A DNA stretch of 64,000 nt, from assembly GCA_001724265.1 (NCBI GenBank), contig MEDY01000001.1, forward strand, positions 1-64,000, in the 5' to 3' direction. How positions within the stretch are numbered: the stretch's first letter is position 1; every line of letters starts with the position of its first letter. Below are positions 34,701-49,700 of the stretch, in pieces. Under the pieces are notes generated by a model. That model was not told the origin of the DNA. It did no database searches and saw nothing but the letters and a program-made list of their open reading frames with translations. This stretch comes from Rhizaria sp. SCN 62-66 (Eukaryota; Rhizaria, unplaced). Made by a program: the position numbers and the translations under genes.

Positions 34701-37700
34701 CAGCAGCGTCAACCCCAGAAGCCTTTGTGAGCGACGCAGTGTCCACAGTCGCGGGCGACATATTAGCACCTGGATCAAAGTCAGACTCCATGACGATAGT
34801 AAGGCTGCTTTCCGTGATCATGAGATGAACCAATGTCTCTGCCAGCGGAGTAAAGCTCGCGCCCAACCCTGCCAGACCTGCCGCCATCACTGTGTCAAGA
34901 GTTGCGCTTTCAAACGATTCACTAGCTTGCACCCACGACGAACCGCGCGACCGCGAGGAGCGCGTGCGTGATCCTCCCGACGTCGAAGCTCCACTGTGAG
35001 ACGATCCAGGGTGGACTGCGAAACCACGATCCGAGAGAGCGCCACTATACGCGTACGACTCATCGCCGGATGTTGTGTTCTTGACATCGGAAGAACCATA
35101 CTCAGAAGCGCCTGAAGACAAGGGAAGGATTGCTAATGCGTGGCTCGCTGTATCATCGTCGTTCATGTCTGGAACAGAATGTCGCAAACTCGCACCAGGG
35201 TCCAGCAGTGACGTCTCTACCGCACTCAAGTCTGAGAGTCCGTCAACATCCGAGCTGCTGCCACTCTCATTAATGCCAGAGCCGCCATTTGCAGTGCGAG
35301 TGCGAGAGGCAGGAGCTGCGCTGGCGTCAGTTGTTGAGGCGAACGAGACCTCCCCAACGCCAGTGTCATCCGCATCCCGCGCCGCCGGAGTTTGCACCGA
35401 TGAGGCTTCGACTGCACTCGCGTAGTGGCGCATAGCTCGGAGGCGCCAAAGCGCAAGCGACTCTTCATAGTACTGCGCTGCGAGTGCGTTGACCGCAAGA
35501 AGCTGACGAGTGCCGAGATAGCACTGAGATGCTAAGCCGTGAACGCGAGCGTCTGCTAACATCAGACCCATAGACGCTTCCGAGCAACCAATCGCGGAGA
35601 AGTTGAGGCGACAACGCAGCGGCGTTCGGGCTAACCGCGCATGCGAGCTTGCGTCTCTGCTGACAGAAGCGCAGTTTGCTCCAGGAGTAGGTTGAGAATC
35701 TGTCTGCTCGTCCACAGTGGCACGAACTTCCGCGCCCCAGAGTTGTACTGCAGCGATGAAATCTCGATTTGCCACACGTGGAGGCAATTCGGAGCGGAGT
35801 GCAGCAACTCCAGCGCTGTAGCCTGGGTCACGCACAACTGAGAGTTTGCTAAGGTCGGCCGCACGCATATGCTTTAGGGTCTTCTCAGAGCTACTGTTGA
35901 GCGCCGCTGTCGCTTCAGCGATCGTGGCAGCATCCTCTTCTTCGGCTGTCGCTGCAATGGCGGTGCCAGTGTGTGGCAGCGTAAAGGACCATTCTGCCAC
36001 AGGACGCCCGTAAAGCACGTCCAGTGCGCACAGACGACGGGCGTGTGTCTTTGCAGCAGGTGAGCGCGCAAGCGCTGCTGAGAGGTGAAGCAACGCGGAG
36101 CGGAGAGAGCGACGAAGTTCATAGACTTCGGCAACTGACGCGTCATGGCGAGCAGCTGACGCATCGAGCACCGGCGCAGCGCCAGCAAGAGTAGCTGCGG
36201 TACCTGTGAGCGCCATGTGGATGCGAGCAACACTGCGTGCAAGAGACGGCTTGCTCGCGTGATCTCGTGCAGCTGTAAGACCAAGGTACTCAGCTACTGT
36301 GAGTGGTTGCGCGTCCTGCACGTCGTGCAACGCGGAGGCGTCGACAACATCAAGCGCACGAGCAGCCAGCTCGGCTCCACGTTGTAAGGAAGCTGCAGCT
36401 TCACTCGCGGCGGCCAACGCGCGGCCATAGCGTTCCAGCAAAAAGCGATATTGGCGCATGCTCGGATTCGGGTGCAGCCGTACGGCCACTGTAAGTGCGC
36501 CTGTCTCAGCAAACATCGACGCACTAGGAGCCACACGCAAAGCAAGGGCTGCTGCAGACACTGCCGGAGACACCGAAGCTTCTGACTTGTCGGCGTCTTC
36601 TGATCCAATGACGTCGAGCTGTTGTTGCATAGCAGGCAGAATAGTCGAGGTCGGAATTGCGTTTTCGTCGGAGGGTGGAAGCAACGAAGTGCCGAAGCGA
36701 ACAGATGCGCCTTCAACACGAACAACAAGGTTGACAAACATGTCCTTGACCATTGAGTCAGACGCGATTGACGCCATAGTCTCTACGACGGGCGAGCTGG
36801 CGGAATCGGAGGCTGCTGTTTCGGGAGAGGGAGAGTCTAATGAACTTAACGGCGATTGCAAGCCAGTCGATGCTGCAGCGTCCTTGGCAGCAGCATTATC
36901 AGCGTCAGTAACCATCACAGGGACGGCGATACCCGGCGATGAACCTATGGACGCAGTCGCTTTGCTAAAGGCGTCGTCGCCAATGTCAAAGGGGTGTCGT
37001 GTGGCTGTGCGTAACGATTGCTGCAACTCACAGTGAGAACGAACGGATGCAATGGTAGCTTGCGTTTTGGGCAATAGTGATGCACCCATATCAAGATAGA
37101 GACGTACAAGTGCAGATGCAATACGATGTGACACGTATGCGCCCACGTGCGAGACCGTAACGGAGCAATCAACCTCAGTTAGCATTGCCGAAGTATTATC
37201 TGCTGAGGTGGCAGGGCTGCCAACCTTGCCGCCTGCAGCACCGGAGGAGTGCGTGCCGTGTGGTAAGGTGGGCGGCTTCCAGGGCGGCGATGCACCAAAG
37301 GCGTCACCAGCCTCATCCAGTTCATCAAGATCAGGTAGCACGTCCACGTTTACTGCCAGTGCACGCCGCGGCGAACGGAAGAACGCAGGTGCCAACGGGG
37401 CTGGGGCGACGCTGCGCAGGTGTGCGTTGAGACTACTCTGAACCTCCACCGGTGGAAGCAACGGGTTTAACAGGAAAGCAAGAGGGTCACACTCGAGCTC
37501 CACAATGCGCGCAAGAGCTCCCTCGGCCGACGCAGCCGCAGCTGTTGCAGCCTCAGCTTCAGCTGAGGGTAGGCGCAGCTTCGGGAGACCAACACCGAGC
37601 ACTGGCGCAACCGAATCAAACAACGGACGCACTCGCCCAACACCAGGAAGTGACGTATTTCCGAGGACGAGGGCGAGAGCGCGTTGCGATGTAGCAGGCG

Positions 37701-40700
37701 CAGAGCAACTGACATCGGCCGCATCGACGGACGCCATGTTGGCCGAGTCATGAGGCGACGGGAGCACATACGCCGAATGCATCAGCACCGGTGATGCAGC
37801 GTATAATGGTGCAAGTGTGTTGACATCTTCCCACACCGAGGAGGCCTTCGATTCAGCAGACGCAGATTTCTCGTCAGCCGGACGACATACGCTCTGGACA
37901 ACAGGGCGCAGCAGTGCCGATGCATGGGTTGTGAGCGATGAGTGAGCAGTGCAGACCAGGGTGCTTCCAGGACGGACTTCAGGCAACACCAAGGGTAAGT
38001 TGGCGACTGCAGTTGCGTATGACACCAGGGCGTCAGCGGAGCGGTAATGCGCACGCCACGCCGTGACAGCGCGCGCCGACAAAGGTCCGCGCCCAGCAGC
38101 AGCGGCGCGATCACGTTGCGTAGCACCCTTCAAAAGCACCGGGAATGTTCTCACTGGCTCAACATCAGCTGTGCAATCGGCAGCAATGGTTCCCGCAGTC
38201 TTAGCGTCGGTCACGGCGGCGCGCCAGAGCTGCCGTGGCGATGTAAACGTGTCAGGCAACAGCGACCCGAGTGCGGCAGGTGGTAGCGATGCGAGGCAAG
38301 GAGGAAGCGGCGTGAGCAAAGGAAGGGATTTGATGGGAACCCAGAACACTTGGTCACGTGCGGTCGCTAACGCGGCAGCTGTCTCGTCCGTCACAGTAAC
38401 AATCTTTCTCTCGCTCTTGATTTGTAGCCGCTGCATGCCCGCGAGCCGGCGGCGGGCGATCTCCTCTACGGCGTGCGCAGCCAGAACAGCGCGCTCAAGT
38501 GCATGCAAGCCGTCGAATGAATGCGAGTTTGCAGCACTGCCTGTGTGCACAGCGACCGATGGATCATCGGAGATCGTCACAAAGGGTGTGCTGTTGATAC
38601 CCTCAATGGCGTCAGCAAAGCGCGAGATAGCATATTCGCTCTCGTGATGACGCATACCCGCCATGCGCACAGTCACACGAGGCAACTGCAAGGACCACTC
38701 ACTCCACGACAGTTCAGTCGTAGCTTTTGCCTCGCCCCCAATCACACGCGATGTTGTCGGCCTCCTAAGATCAGAAGGAGTGCGTTTCGCGGCAACCTTG
38801 CTATAAGCGACCGCATGAGGCGCACGTGCGGATAGCTGTGGAGAAACCGGGGCTGTTGATGAATTCGGCAGCACGCCGTCTGTGAAGTGCATGCTGAGCG
38901 AATGCACGCGCGATGACTCGCCTGCCAACTCACCGTGGCCAGTTGCGTTGCGTCCACCAAAAGTGAGGTTGATTACTGCCTGTGCAGCTTGTGCACGCGT
39001 GGCCGTAAGAGTCATCGCGGCCAGGTTGTACTTGAAACAACACACAGGCGAGGGCACCACTGTCAGCTCTAGACTGCGTAGCTGCACGCGCAACCGCATG
39101 CGGGTGAAGAGGTGGCGCGCCTCAGGTACGGCTTGCGGCGGCGTGAAAATGCCGGCTGCAGCTGCCACGGCGGGTGCGACAATGATCGGCGTGAGTGGGT
39201 CTGTCAACGTGGGCAGAAGGTAGGTGAGCCAAGTCTGGCCAGTAGACTCTAGCTCCTCGAGCGCTGAGGCGCGCGCGGATGCAGATTCTGCCAACGCGCT
39301 TGCAGCCTCGCCCATGGACCGCAACCGGCTCGCGGCGCGCAGCGCAGCAGTGAAGCGCGCGCCAGTTGAAAGCTCAGCGTTGTTGTCGGGGAGATTTTCA
39401 GTCACATTGAGCTGCGGTGCTGACGAGACAGTGAGCCGCGGCAGCGAGCTAATTGTTTCGGAGACGGACGCGAAGAATCCAGGTGCAAGTGGTTGATGCG
39501 TACCGGAGATGGAGTACTGCGTGGCTTTGGGTGATGCCAATACGCTGGGATCAGGATGATCATGTGGAGTCTCTTTAGAAGACTTTTCCGTTGTACTTGG
39601 CAAGCGCAACAGGACAAGCGGGGCAGACAAGGGCGTCCGTAATGCTGTGGCCTCCGCAACCGCGCCTTGTGCAGCGAGCACGGAGTCGACCCAGGGCGCA
39701 ATGTATTGGTCCTCACGCGCCGTAAGCAGGTTCGTGAGTAGCACTAATGCACGCTGATTCGTTGCTGAAACAATGATATCAACACCGGCGCGCAGGTTGC
39801 GGCAGCCCGGGCGGACGGGTGCGGAGGCAGCGTCCTCTGGTGTCGCAGCCACAAAAGCTGCAGGCAGCGCAAATGCGTACGACCATGCGGGGTGGCGGGC
39901 AGGCACCGACAAATCAGCGAACGCAGAGGACACGACGCCAGTCTCTGCATAGACGGCGTGCGAGATGTTGACGCGCATGCGCTGCGTTTGCCACAGTGCA
40001 ACAACGCGTAGTGGCGGTGATGAAACTGAGCTATGCGCACCGGAGGCAGTGGGGGCAGGGAAATTCGATACGCGCAACTTGGGATGGAGCAGCGCGGACA
40101 GCACGCGCTGCGTGAGCTTTGTTGATCCAACAGAACGTTTATCACGCGAACGTAGGGGAGAGTCAAGGTACTGCAAAGTGAACTGGTCACACGTTGTAAA
40201 GAGATACGTCTGCGATTTAATCGGACCTTCTTCTCTCTTCTGTTGCCCTTCGGTCGCAGCAGCATCCGCACGCAGGCGCTTGACAAAGCCCGGCACTGTA
40301 TAAACGCCTAGCATTGTTGAAACACCGGTCATCTCTGCCGCAATCACACCTGCGCTAGGAACAGCATCATCACCGATATCTGATGCAATAGTTGTCGAAA
40401 TGCTCTTAATCGCAAAGTTCGAGTGCAAGTTCAGGGCAGAGGTCGCGAAAATGCGCGAGACAAGCTGCAGCACGGTCTTCTTTGTCGCCGGCATCTCCTC
40501 CGTTTCCTGACTCTTCTCATCGCGAGGTTTCTTTGTCACAGTACCTGCTGAAGGCTTCGCTGCGGCTGTGAAAGAGCGCGCCTTTCGATGACTCACTAGA
40601 TGCACAAATGGTGCATGAGTCGGCACCATTGCGGGAGGTAACTGAGAGGACGTTGAGAGAGTTGGTTGCGTAAAGAACTTTCTCCGGTGTTCAGCCATAG

Positions 40701-43700
40701 CAACAGCAGGGGCGTCATCAGTTGATTGTGACATGTCAGCAGAAGAGTTCAGTGAGTGCTGCACAGATGCTGCTCGAGCTGCGCTTTGCGTGCGCCGCCA
40801 GTGGGCGTACCCGGGCTCAGTGCCACGTGGCAGAGATGCACCCTCTGCGGCGGCGTCGCCGGCCGAAAGATTCTGGATAGCCGCGACAGTATTGGCTGAG
40901 AAGAACACAAAGCGAGGCGTAAAACGCAATTCGAGTGCATCGACGCCCATGAACACAGACACCACCGAGCCAAAGTGCATGTGGACGGCACCTGCAACAA
41001 CATGACGACCAAGCGCCGACTCCGTTGCCACAAGAGCGGCGTCAGCCGCAGCTTCTGCGTCGGCAGTCATAGTCGGCAGCCAGCCCTCGTTCATCCAGAC
41101 GGACAGGATTTGCGCAAAACGCTGCGCCTCCATCGTGAAGTCAATCATGGAGTTGACCTGCCGCCGCTGCATACGTGTAAGCCGGCGCGCGCGAAGATCA
41201 AGAGCAGATTTGTCCACTGGTATCGCTGTGGCGACGGCAGCGGGCCGGGCTTGCGCCGCTCCGGCCTCACCGCGGGCACCCGCGCCTCGGCCGCTCCACG
41301 CAGTGCGCCCTGCAGTCGCAGCACCCGCAGCAGAGCCACTATCAGCAGCCTGGCGTCGCTCCTTCTGAGATTTGACGATCTGGGATACTTCGACACGATA
41401 GCGGTACTCAAGCGCGCGCTTCATCTCGGCCGCAGCAGCAGCTGATGAGGACGTCGCGCGGTCACCGCCACCAGCAGCGCCACCAAGGCTACTGCTGCTG
41501 CCAAGCGCACTGACTTCCGCGGTCCCGCTGCCGACGTTTTTAGCGCCTGTAGCAACGCTCGATCCAACCTCACTGCCACGGCGATCGCGAGAAAAGCTTG
41601 AACGCCTACTCTCAGGGTATCCAGTACTCATCGCAGGGCTGGGCGCCGCAACACTACTGCGCGGTGTCAAAAAGGCGTCATGGCGGCGCGAGGCGCTCGG
41701 TGTCGGTGCGCGCATGAGCGCAACCGGACGGCGGTGTAACAAAGTCTCGGACACGTCGGTTGCAATAGTGGAACCTCGGGAGCGGGGATCGGAGCCGAGT
41801 GCAGAAGCGGTGGCTGAAGAAGGTGTGTGTGGAAGCGAAACCTGTTTGGGTCCCCAAATGCGTGTCATGCGGCGCAACATCGGCGCTGGCGCACTGCCGC
41901 CCTCCGTTGCCTCCGACGCCGGGGTGGGCGGTGCCGACAGTACGGTTGACATCGGAGGCGGGGAAACGTCCTCAACAGATTGCTCAGTAACACGGTGCTT
42001 GTCGGCGATGCGGATGCCAGCGCCTGAGGCAAGACTTGCATCAACGTACACAACCTGAACCATGCGTTTAAGCGCGCCCAGCAGAGTGTCGTCGTCAACA
42101 CCAGGCACAACTGCATCGGCACCTAGCGCACTGTGCAGAGCATGTGCAAGACGGCGCGTCGACGAGTGGCTGGGGCTGTGAGGCAGCAGTGCGAGCACGC
42201 TGTCGGTGAGAATACTGCCAGGTGAAATCGTGTGAGTGTGCGGAAGACCCGGAGGCACAGACTGGTTTCCTGAGGCAGAGACCATTAATGACTCTGCAGC
42301 GCCGCGCACTGTCACGGCTAGCAGGGTGACCGCGCCAGCAGGCTCGTACTGCGAGCGCGCGATGAGCAGATAGAGCCAGGGCGGGATACGGCTCGCAAGC
42401 GCCCCTGAGGCTGAAATGGGGATCGTGGGCAGTGCTGATGCCGCGACATCGTTCTCGGCGGTGCCCGCTGTGAGCCAACCAATATCGGCTGACAAGTCGG
42501 CGAGCGACGCAGTTGGCAATGCCCAACCGCTGGCAGGCATGTTCGACGACACACGACTCGACTTTGCGACGGTGAATGCAAGATGAGCTCCACGGGTGAC
42601 GTATGAAAAGGCGTGGCGTAAGCGAGGAATGCGGACCCGTGTCGGCACAGCGATCGCATCTATGTTATCCGAAGACGAGGGGGAAGTTCCAGATCCCTTC
42701 ATATCCGCTGGCTCAATATGGACTGAGGTGAAAAGGGCACTTTCAACTGCGGAGCTATCAGGCAGCGACGATGCACGCGCACATGTGGCAACAGTCTCTG
42801 CGTGCGTCGTGGTATCATGTCCAGCAGCAATAATGGCAATAGAAAACGTGGTGCCGCGAAGATCGAGAATGTAATCCACAGGTCCAACCTTGTGGCCCCA
42901 TGCGGCACCGTCGCTGCGCAGTCGTGCTGAGAGTGCTGATACATCTGCAGGGACGCGAGCGTGTGATGTGGCATCCGTATCCGCGTCGGCGTAAGATGGG
43001 ACGCCAATGATGGCAGGTGCCGTGACACCAGGAGCAGAGCTTTCGTCGCCCAAGAACGGGTTAGGCGCAGTGATTCCACTGTTGCCCTCACCAATAGCGG
43101 CAGGAAGTAGCCGCATGAACTCACCCAATGTCAGCGCAAATAACTGTTCCGTCGGCGTTTGCTGCTGCGGATCCCGGCTGCGCAAAAGCTTCATCGTCGC
43201 GCGGGCAACGGGAGTCGCCTTATGGAAGGCATCTTCAACGGCCGACGAGTCCGCGGCTGACGCCGCAGCCGCAGCGACAACACGCCGGAGCTCGTCACGG
43301 CAGTCAAGAGGTAGATCTGCCAGCTGCGGAAGTAGTAAAGCGGGCGCCGCGGAAGGAAGCGCGAGCCAGCCGGCATCGTAGGCCGCAGCGCCACCAGCCG
43401 CCGAGAGCGCAAGAAGTGGGAATTGGGCTCCACTAGAAGGGTTGGCCAGCGCCAGATTGAGATCAACAAGTGGATGACAACCGTACGAGTCTGCAACGCG
43501 GCCTAACAAACGCGCGGCGGCGGCACCGAACATGCCTTCGCCACCCTGCGATGAGCGCGGGGCGCGACTGTTGAGGAATGCGAAGAAGCGCAGTTGATCA
43601 GACAGAGAAAATCCAGACTCTGTCGACGCGGATGACGAGCTAGCACGCGAAGACGTGCCAGCCGCAGTGCTAATGCAGTCCCACTCCCCAGATGGCGCGG

Positions 43701-46700
43701 ACTTTGAGCGCGCACGCGAGCCGCTCTGCCAGATCCAGTCAGGGAGACGGCGCATCATACAGGCCACAGTTGCCATGCGAATCCGGAGCGCGCGTTCACC
43801 AGGAGTCACGACAGTTGCCAGCGCGGTGCTCACCGTTGTTGCCGTATCACGGAGCTCAGAAACAAGAGGAAGCAGGAGTTCAAGTCCACGCTCGCTTGTG
43901 GTGACCGTGAGCGCACCCACCGTGGCTGACACCGCAATGGCATTGTGCTGACACTGGCGCATCAGAGTCCTCTGTGATTGCGCAGGAAGCGCGGCAAGAG
44001 CAAACGGCAAAAGCATGCCACGAGACACGACCAGAGATGTGACTGTAGTTGGTGACGGAGTCGCTCCGAAATCATCTGGAGACGAAGCATGGCGAGTCGA
44101 AGCAGCGCGAGAGACGCGAGATAAGCTCGAAGTCAAAGAAGATGGAATCTGGTGTGGTCCTTCAAAGGCTGATACCGTCGTGGGCGACGCAATCACTGTG
44201 CGCTCAACACCAAAGGGCGTCATAAAGGCTGCGAGTTGACGGTTTATACGACTGCGGAGCACGGCACACTGTCCCCAAAGTAAACGCGCACGATTGGTGT
44301 GGGTGTCTGCAGCAGCTGTAGCCGCAGCATACGCGTTTGCACGCGCCGCGGGGTCATGCGGAATGTCCGTGTTGTCGTCAACAAGCGAAGTGGCCCCAAC
44401 AGCATTAGCAATCGTTGTGAACGCTGCAGTTGCGGCGTTGCGCGCGACCTCCCAGAAAACATTTCCTGAATTATCTTGGGCACGCAAAACATTAATTTCA
44501 TTCACAGCAGCACGGCGCGCGAGTAGCGCAGCTCGGAGTCCACGTGTTGACGTCGTGAGTAGTGCGGCGTCAGCACGGAAGCTTTCGAGTGCAGCCTCAG
44601 CCTGGGCCAACGCAGCCGCAAGAGCGGGCGGTGGGCGCAGTGTCCGTGTTTGAGTGAAAGTCGCGTCGACTCCATTCAGTGTCAGGGCAAGGAATTGGTA
44701 GCGCGCGCGCTGGGAAGGCATAGCATCGCGGCCGAGAACACACGGTGCAGAAGGCTCAGGCGGACCCACTGTCAGTCCTGCCGCCCGGAGATCTGGCTGC
44801 GACAAGAGCCATCGGGGCGGCGTGAGTGACGCGCTCCCACCGCACGCAACTGTCCCCAACTGCTGTGCAGTTGGAAGTCCAGCGAGAGCGGACGAGATGT
44901 GAATCCTCCCTAGAAGCACGGACGTGCGCACACGCGGCGGCAGCATCACAAGGAGCGCAGAGCGGTGCGGATCGGAGCCCGCAGCAGGCAGCAAAGTCGA
45001 CGGAACTGAGCTGCGAGGCACAGTGGCGTGGTGCATCAGCGAACCCAAAAGCATCGCGGGAGCGCGCGGCGAAAGCAGAATCCAAAGAGCTGACTCGAGG
45101 GGTGAGCGCCGGTTGGGCGGACGCAAAGTCATGCCCACAGGCGCCTTGGTGCCATGCAGCAGACAGTTGATGATCTCGCTCGGGTGCACTGCGGGCTGGG
45201 TCGCGGCGCCGGGCGACAGCGTTGCCATTGGAACAGTATTTGGGATACTTGCCGCCAAAGGAGCTGTCGAGTATGTCAGGTCACGTCCGAGTTTGAGACC
45301 ATCAAAGCGGAACGAAGAGGACCACAGTGAGTGTAAAGCGAAAAATGACGAGGGGCACCGCAGAGCCGCGAGAGCCTTTGCAGCGCTTTCCGCAACCTGT
45401 TCATGTGTAGCCGTCGATGAAATAACAGGACTGGCGCCCGCAGGCACATCGATGTCATGAACCCCGCTTTTGCGATGCAGCGCAGTCTGAATCGCCGCAG
45501 TTGCTGCTGTGGGATGAACAGCAAGATTGACTGTGGAGGATTGAAGCAGTTCAACAGCAACTGTGCCGACAGTGAGCGCCATCGATTCGCGCAGCGGCAG
45601 CGGCGGTGGGTACAGACACAAAGTACGGCGGCCGCGCGCCCGCGCGGCGGGAAAACACATTTGCGGCTGTTGCGCGGAGTACTGTGCCGCAGCAGGCGCG
45701 AGCGAGCTGCGTAAGCGCCGCTGTAACCCATCAATGGCAGCTTCAACACTGTCCTGAGCAGTCGCGTCGGAGATCGCAGCCAGAGCGTCGGCCGCTGCCA
45801 GCGCAGCAGATGGTGTGGCAGTGACAAAAAGAGTGGGCACTGACACAGAAAGATCAGTCTCGTACGCTGCAGGCTGCGTGAACGGCACGTCAACGAGGGC
45901 GGTGTTCGTAGCAACAGCAGAAGACACTGTTGCAGGCATCGCTAGTGAACGTGCTGTGCGTATAACTGCTGCAGTAAACAGCGCCATACGCTCGATGGCT
46001 TGAGGCGGAGACGTGATGTTGGCGCGGGCTGCTGCAAGTGTTGAGAGAGATAGCGCGCGATACAGAGCGTGGTGACGCATCATGCGTGTGAGTTGCGTCG
46101 CAAAGAGTGTTGCCGGCGCGATCGCCGACGCGGTCTTGTAGGCGTCTACAAACGGGGCTGAGCTCGAAGTAGAAACGCCTGTTAGCCCCAAAAATGAGTT
46201 GACAGCGGTCACAACCGCGGGCGGGACGCTGTCTAGCAGCCAAAGCCGCGGTGCGGAGTCCATGCCACTTGGAGCCGCAAAGCCCGCAATCATACGTCGC
46301 ACACCGGCAAGCCGTTCAGTTGCGACAGAGTCGCGTACACGGGCAACCGCCTCAAACGCACACAGAGGCATCGCAACTGGCGAGAAAAGAAGATAGTTCA
46401 GGTCAGGTGAGTTTGCAGCCGCGGCATGTGCCCGTAAGGACGCCTCAGAGCTCGCTAGAATCGCACCCGACACAGGAATAAAAGAGGTGCCGAAGCAGGC
46501 TTGAGAAGCTGCTGCGCGGTGCAGTGGTAACAGAGATAGCAGAGCGGCGGACGGCACGCGTGAGGCAAGTCCGTAGTCAGCGTAGAATGTTTGGGTCAGA
46601 GCAGCACTATGCTGCATTGACGAGTGTGACACCGAGTACAATGGGTTGGACGTGAGCGTCGTAAGTGAATCAAACGTCGCAACGTCAACAGCAAACACAG

Positions 46701-49700
46701 CAGGGCTGCCACTGCTAGAGGGCATGCGGGCAACGCCGGCAGGTGCGGTACCGTCCGCAGGGTGGGTCGTGTGAATTGGAGTAAGAGGAACGTAGTTTTG
46801 TTGCGCCGGTGAAAAGCGAAGACCACGCATCCAGAGCGATAGTGCGTGTGCTTGACTCAGAAGCGCCGCGTACTCCGCACCACTCAGACTCAGGCCAGAG
46901 GCGACGAACTCGCTGTCACCAGCAACATCGTCTGAGGTCTGAGTTGGCAGGGGCATCGGCGATGATTCTAATGTCGCTTCATCTTGTTGGCGACTGACGC
47001 TTTTGCGAGACGAGTGCAGATGTGCTGCGTGTGCTTGTGGCGGAAGACGCAGCGGTGACGATGACCAGGGCTCGCGAGTTGAGATTTGCGGGGGAGGCTG
47101 GGCCGCACCGCCGCGACTACCGGGACTGGCGAGAAGCATCGTGTCAAGCGGTGTCGATAGCGCTGACAGCCCCAGCACGCCGGGCGAGGACAGCAGCGTG
47201 ATGTCGAGCGCGGTCGCGTCGGCGAACTCGTCGCTGTCGGAGCTCCAATCGCGCAGTGGCACCGCCGTGGCGGCGGGCGCAGCGGACTCGCCAATAAGAA
47301 CTGCGAAGCTAGTCGCAAGAGTGGATAGGTCGGCATTTGTGACATCGTTATTGTTGCCCATTGAGGTATTGTTCACACTCGGCCTCTGTGGCAGACGCGC
47401 TGGGGGAGACGGTAAACGGAGCGAGTTGTTCGGTTTGCTAGTCCGCTGACGCGATCGACGTGCTTTGCGACGCGGAGACACAACTGGCGACGTGAACTGC
47501 GTGAAATACTTGTTGTACGTATTTGCGTAATCGGAAGCGTTTCCACTCGCGCTTGCAAGCACTGCAGCAACTCCGGCGCGCGTGATGGGAAGTGCCTCTG
47601 GCTCGAAGAAAGCATCACTGCTCCCTTCACTGCCGGGCTCGCCTGTGCCTGCGGAGCTCGCAAACAAGTTTGGGGCAGGAAGCGCCTCAATGTCGTCGCC
47701 TGATCGCCGATGTGCGGAGTGAATCGACGCGCGCGAAAGGGCACGCACCGAATGCTGAGGAGACGATCCTGACGAAATAGCGACGTCGACGTCGTTGAAT
47801 GCCGCATCCGGGTGAATGGCATGCATTGAACCGGTGGCGCCAGAAACGTAGGCGTCGGTCCCATAGTGCGAACCCTCTGGAACAGTGGGCTGCGGCAGAC
47901 CGGCAACGTAGGAGCCACCGTGACTTAAAAACAGCGACGATGACGCTGAAGATGACTGCGTCAACACGGTCGCTGCGTTCGCAGATGCAGTCGTCATCGC
48001 GTGAGCGATGGGCGCCGAGAGCCGCGCTGCGCTGAGCATGACGGGCGACAGAACGGGATGCGCCGCGGACTGGGCGTGGTGCAGAATCGGATCATGTGAG
48101 GGCTCAACAGCTGCCTCGCTGACTTGAGGCACGAACGGAAACACGGCTGAGACGTTGTGAGCGGCGGTAGGCGAGGCCCACAATGTTGGAAAGCCAGGGG
48201 AAGCACCATCGGGGGATGACGTGCTGAAGGGATGCCCGTGGTGGCGGTAAGATTGAAGCCGATGCGCACCAGTCGGGTCGCTGACGTCGCGCTGAAAGCT
48301 ACGGTGAGGCGTACAAGGTGGCTGCCACTGCGGCAGTTGGGGCGTTGCGGAGCTGGTAACAACTCCAGTGGCAGCAGAGACCGCAGCTGCTGAATGCTTC
48401 ACAGCCGCGTGAGCGACAGAGTGAGGAAGTCCCGGTGTTGCAAGCCACTCCGCAAAGTCTCGAGGGGTGACCATATCGGCTTCAATGTCGTCATGTAGCG
48501 CGCCATCGTGATCACCGTGCTTCGCAGGACTCGCTAGTAACGGCTGCACAAGAGCGGCAAGCGCTGTCATCACGGCATCAGTGCCGGACTCGGTTTGCAA
48601 CGGAGCAGAACCAACGCGAGACCCGTTGGACGCAGACTTGCGGCGCGGACCAAGAAGCATACCAAGAGCGACACCGAAATTGCGGCGCATATGCGGTGGC
48701 AGGCGTGAGGCAAGACCGACGAGGCGCGCAGCCACAGCGGCGGACGCCAGCGAAGTCATGTCTGACTGGATGTCATGATGCGTGGCGTTGAACCACAGCT
48801 GATCCTCCTGCTGCTGGCACCAAGCGCCGTCGCTATCATCACCCACAGAACGCACAGCTGCAAAGAAGCCCGCCATGGGCAGTGTGAGCAGCTCTGCTTG
48901 GCGAACACGCAAAAGGGGCAGGGTTGATGGTCGCGAACTCACCTCGACCTGCAGCGACGCACCAACAGACGCCAACGCCACCCATGCCGCAGTGGTCGAC
49001 GATGCAGCGCTAACCGTTGTACTGTGCACGGAAGTTGAGCGCTCCAAGGTTGCGGAGCCATCCAGAGACTTAGCAGAGCCGACGGGCACATTAGAAGCAG
49101 CCTTGCGAGCACGCATAGCGTTGTAGCGTTGAGTCGCGCTTTCTTTCACAGACGCACCACTCGGCCGAGTGGAGTGAGACGCAGGCTTCGTATAGCCATC
49201 CTTGCACTCCTCAGCGGGCTCTAACACAGTGGGATCATTCTCAGCCTGGTCCATCGCAGCAGCCATTGCAGGCGCCGTGGCCGCACTGACGGTCAGCGCA
49301 TCGCCCTCGAGCGTGCCACGCGCACAGACACGCAACGTTGGATGGCGCAGTAAGTAGTCCGCCGTCACCTTCGGTGCGCACACAATGGTGCGAGATGTTG
49401 ATGTCTCAGTCACCGCTGTGCTGTGGAACACTTCTGCGCCTTCGCGGAGACTCACCGAGAGGACGGTCAGGAGCGGTGTCGGCTGAGCAGGTGCAGTGGC
49501 CGACGCAGACGTGCCTTTAGCCGGAGATGATATCGTATGCAAGCCAGCGGTGGCGCTGGATACTCGTGACGACTGTTGCCGCGCGCTTCCGTGAAACCCG
49601 TCACTGTCTGCCTTCCTTGCGGACTCAAGCTGGGAGACCGTTTGCGCAGGCGCAGTGACCGTGTAAACGCCAGTCGTAGGATCGATAGCTACGGTGACAC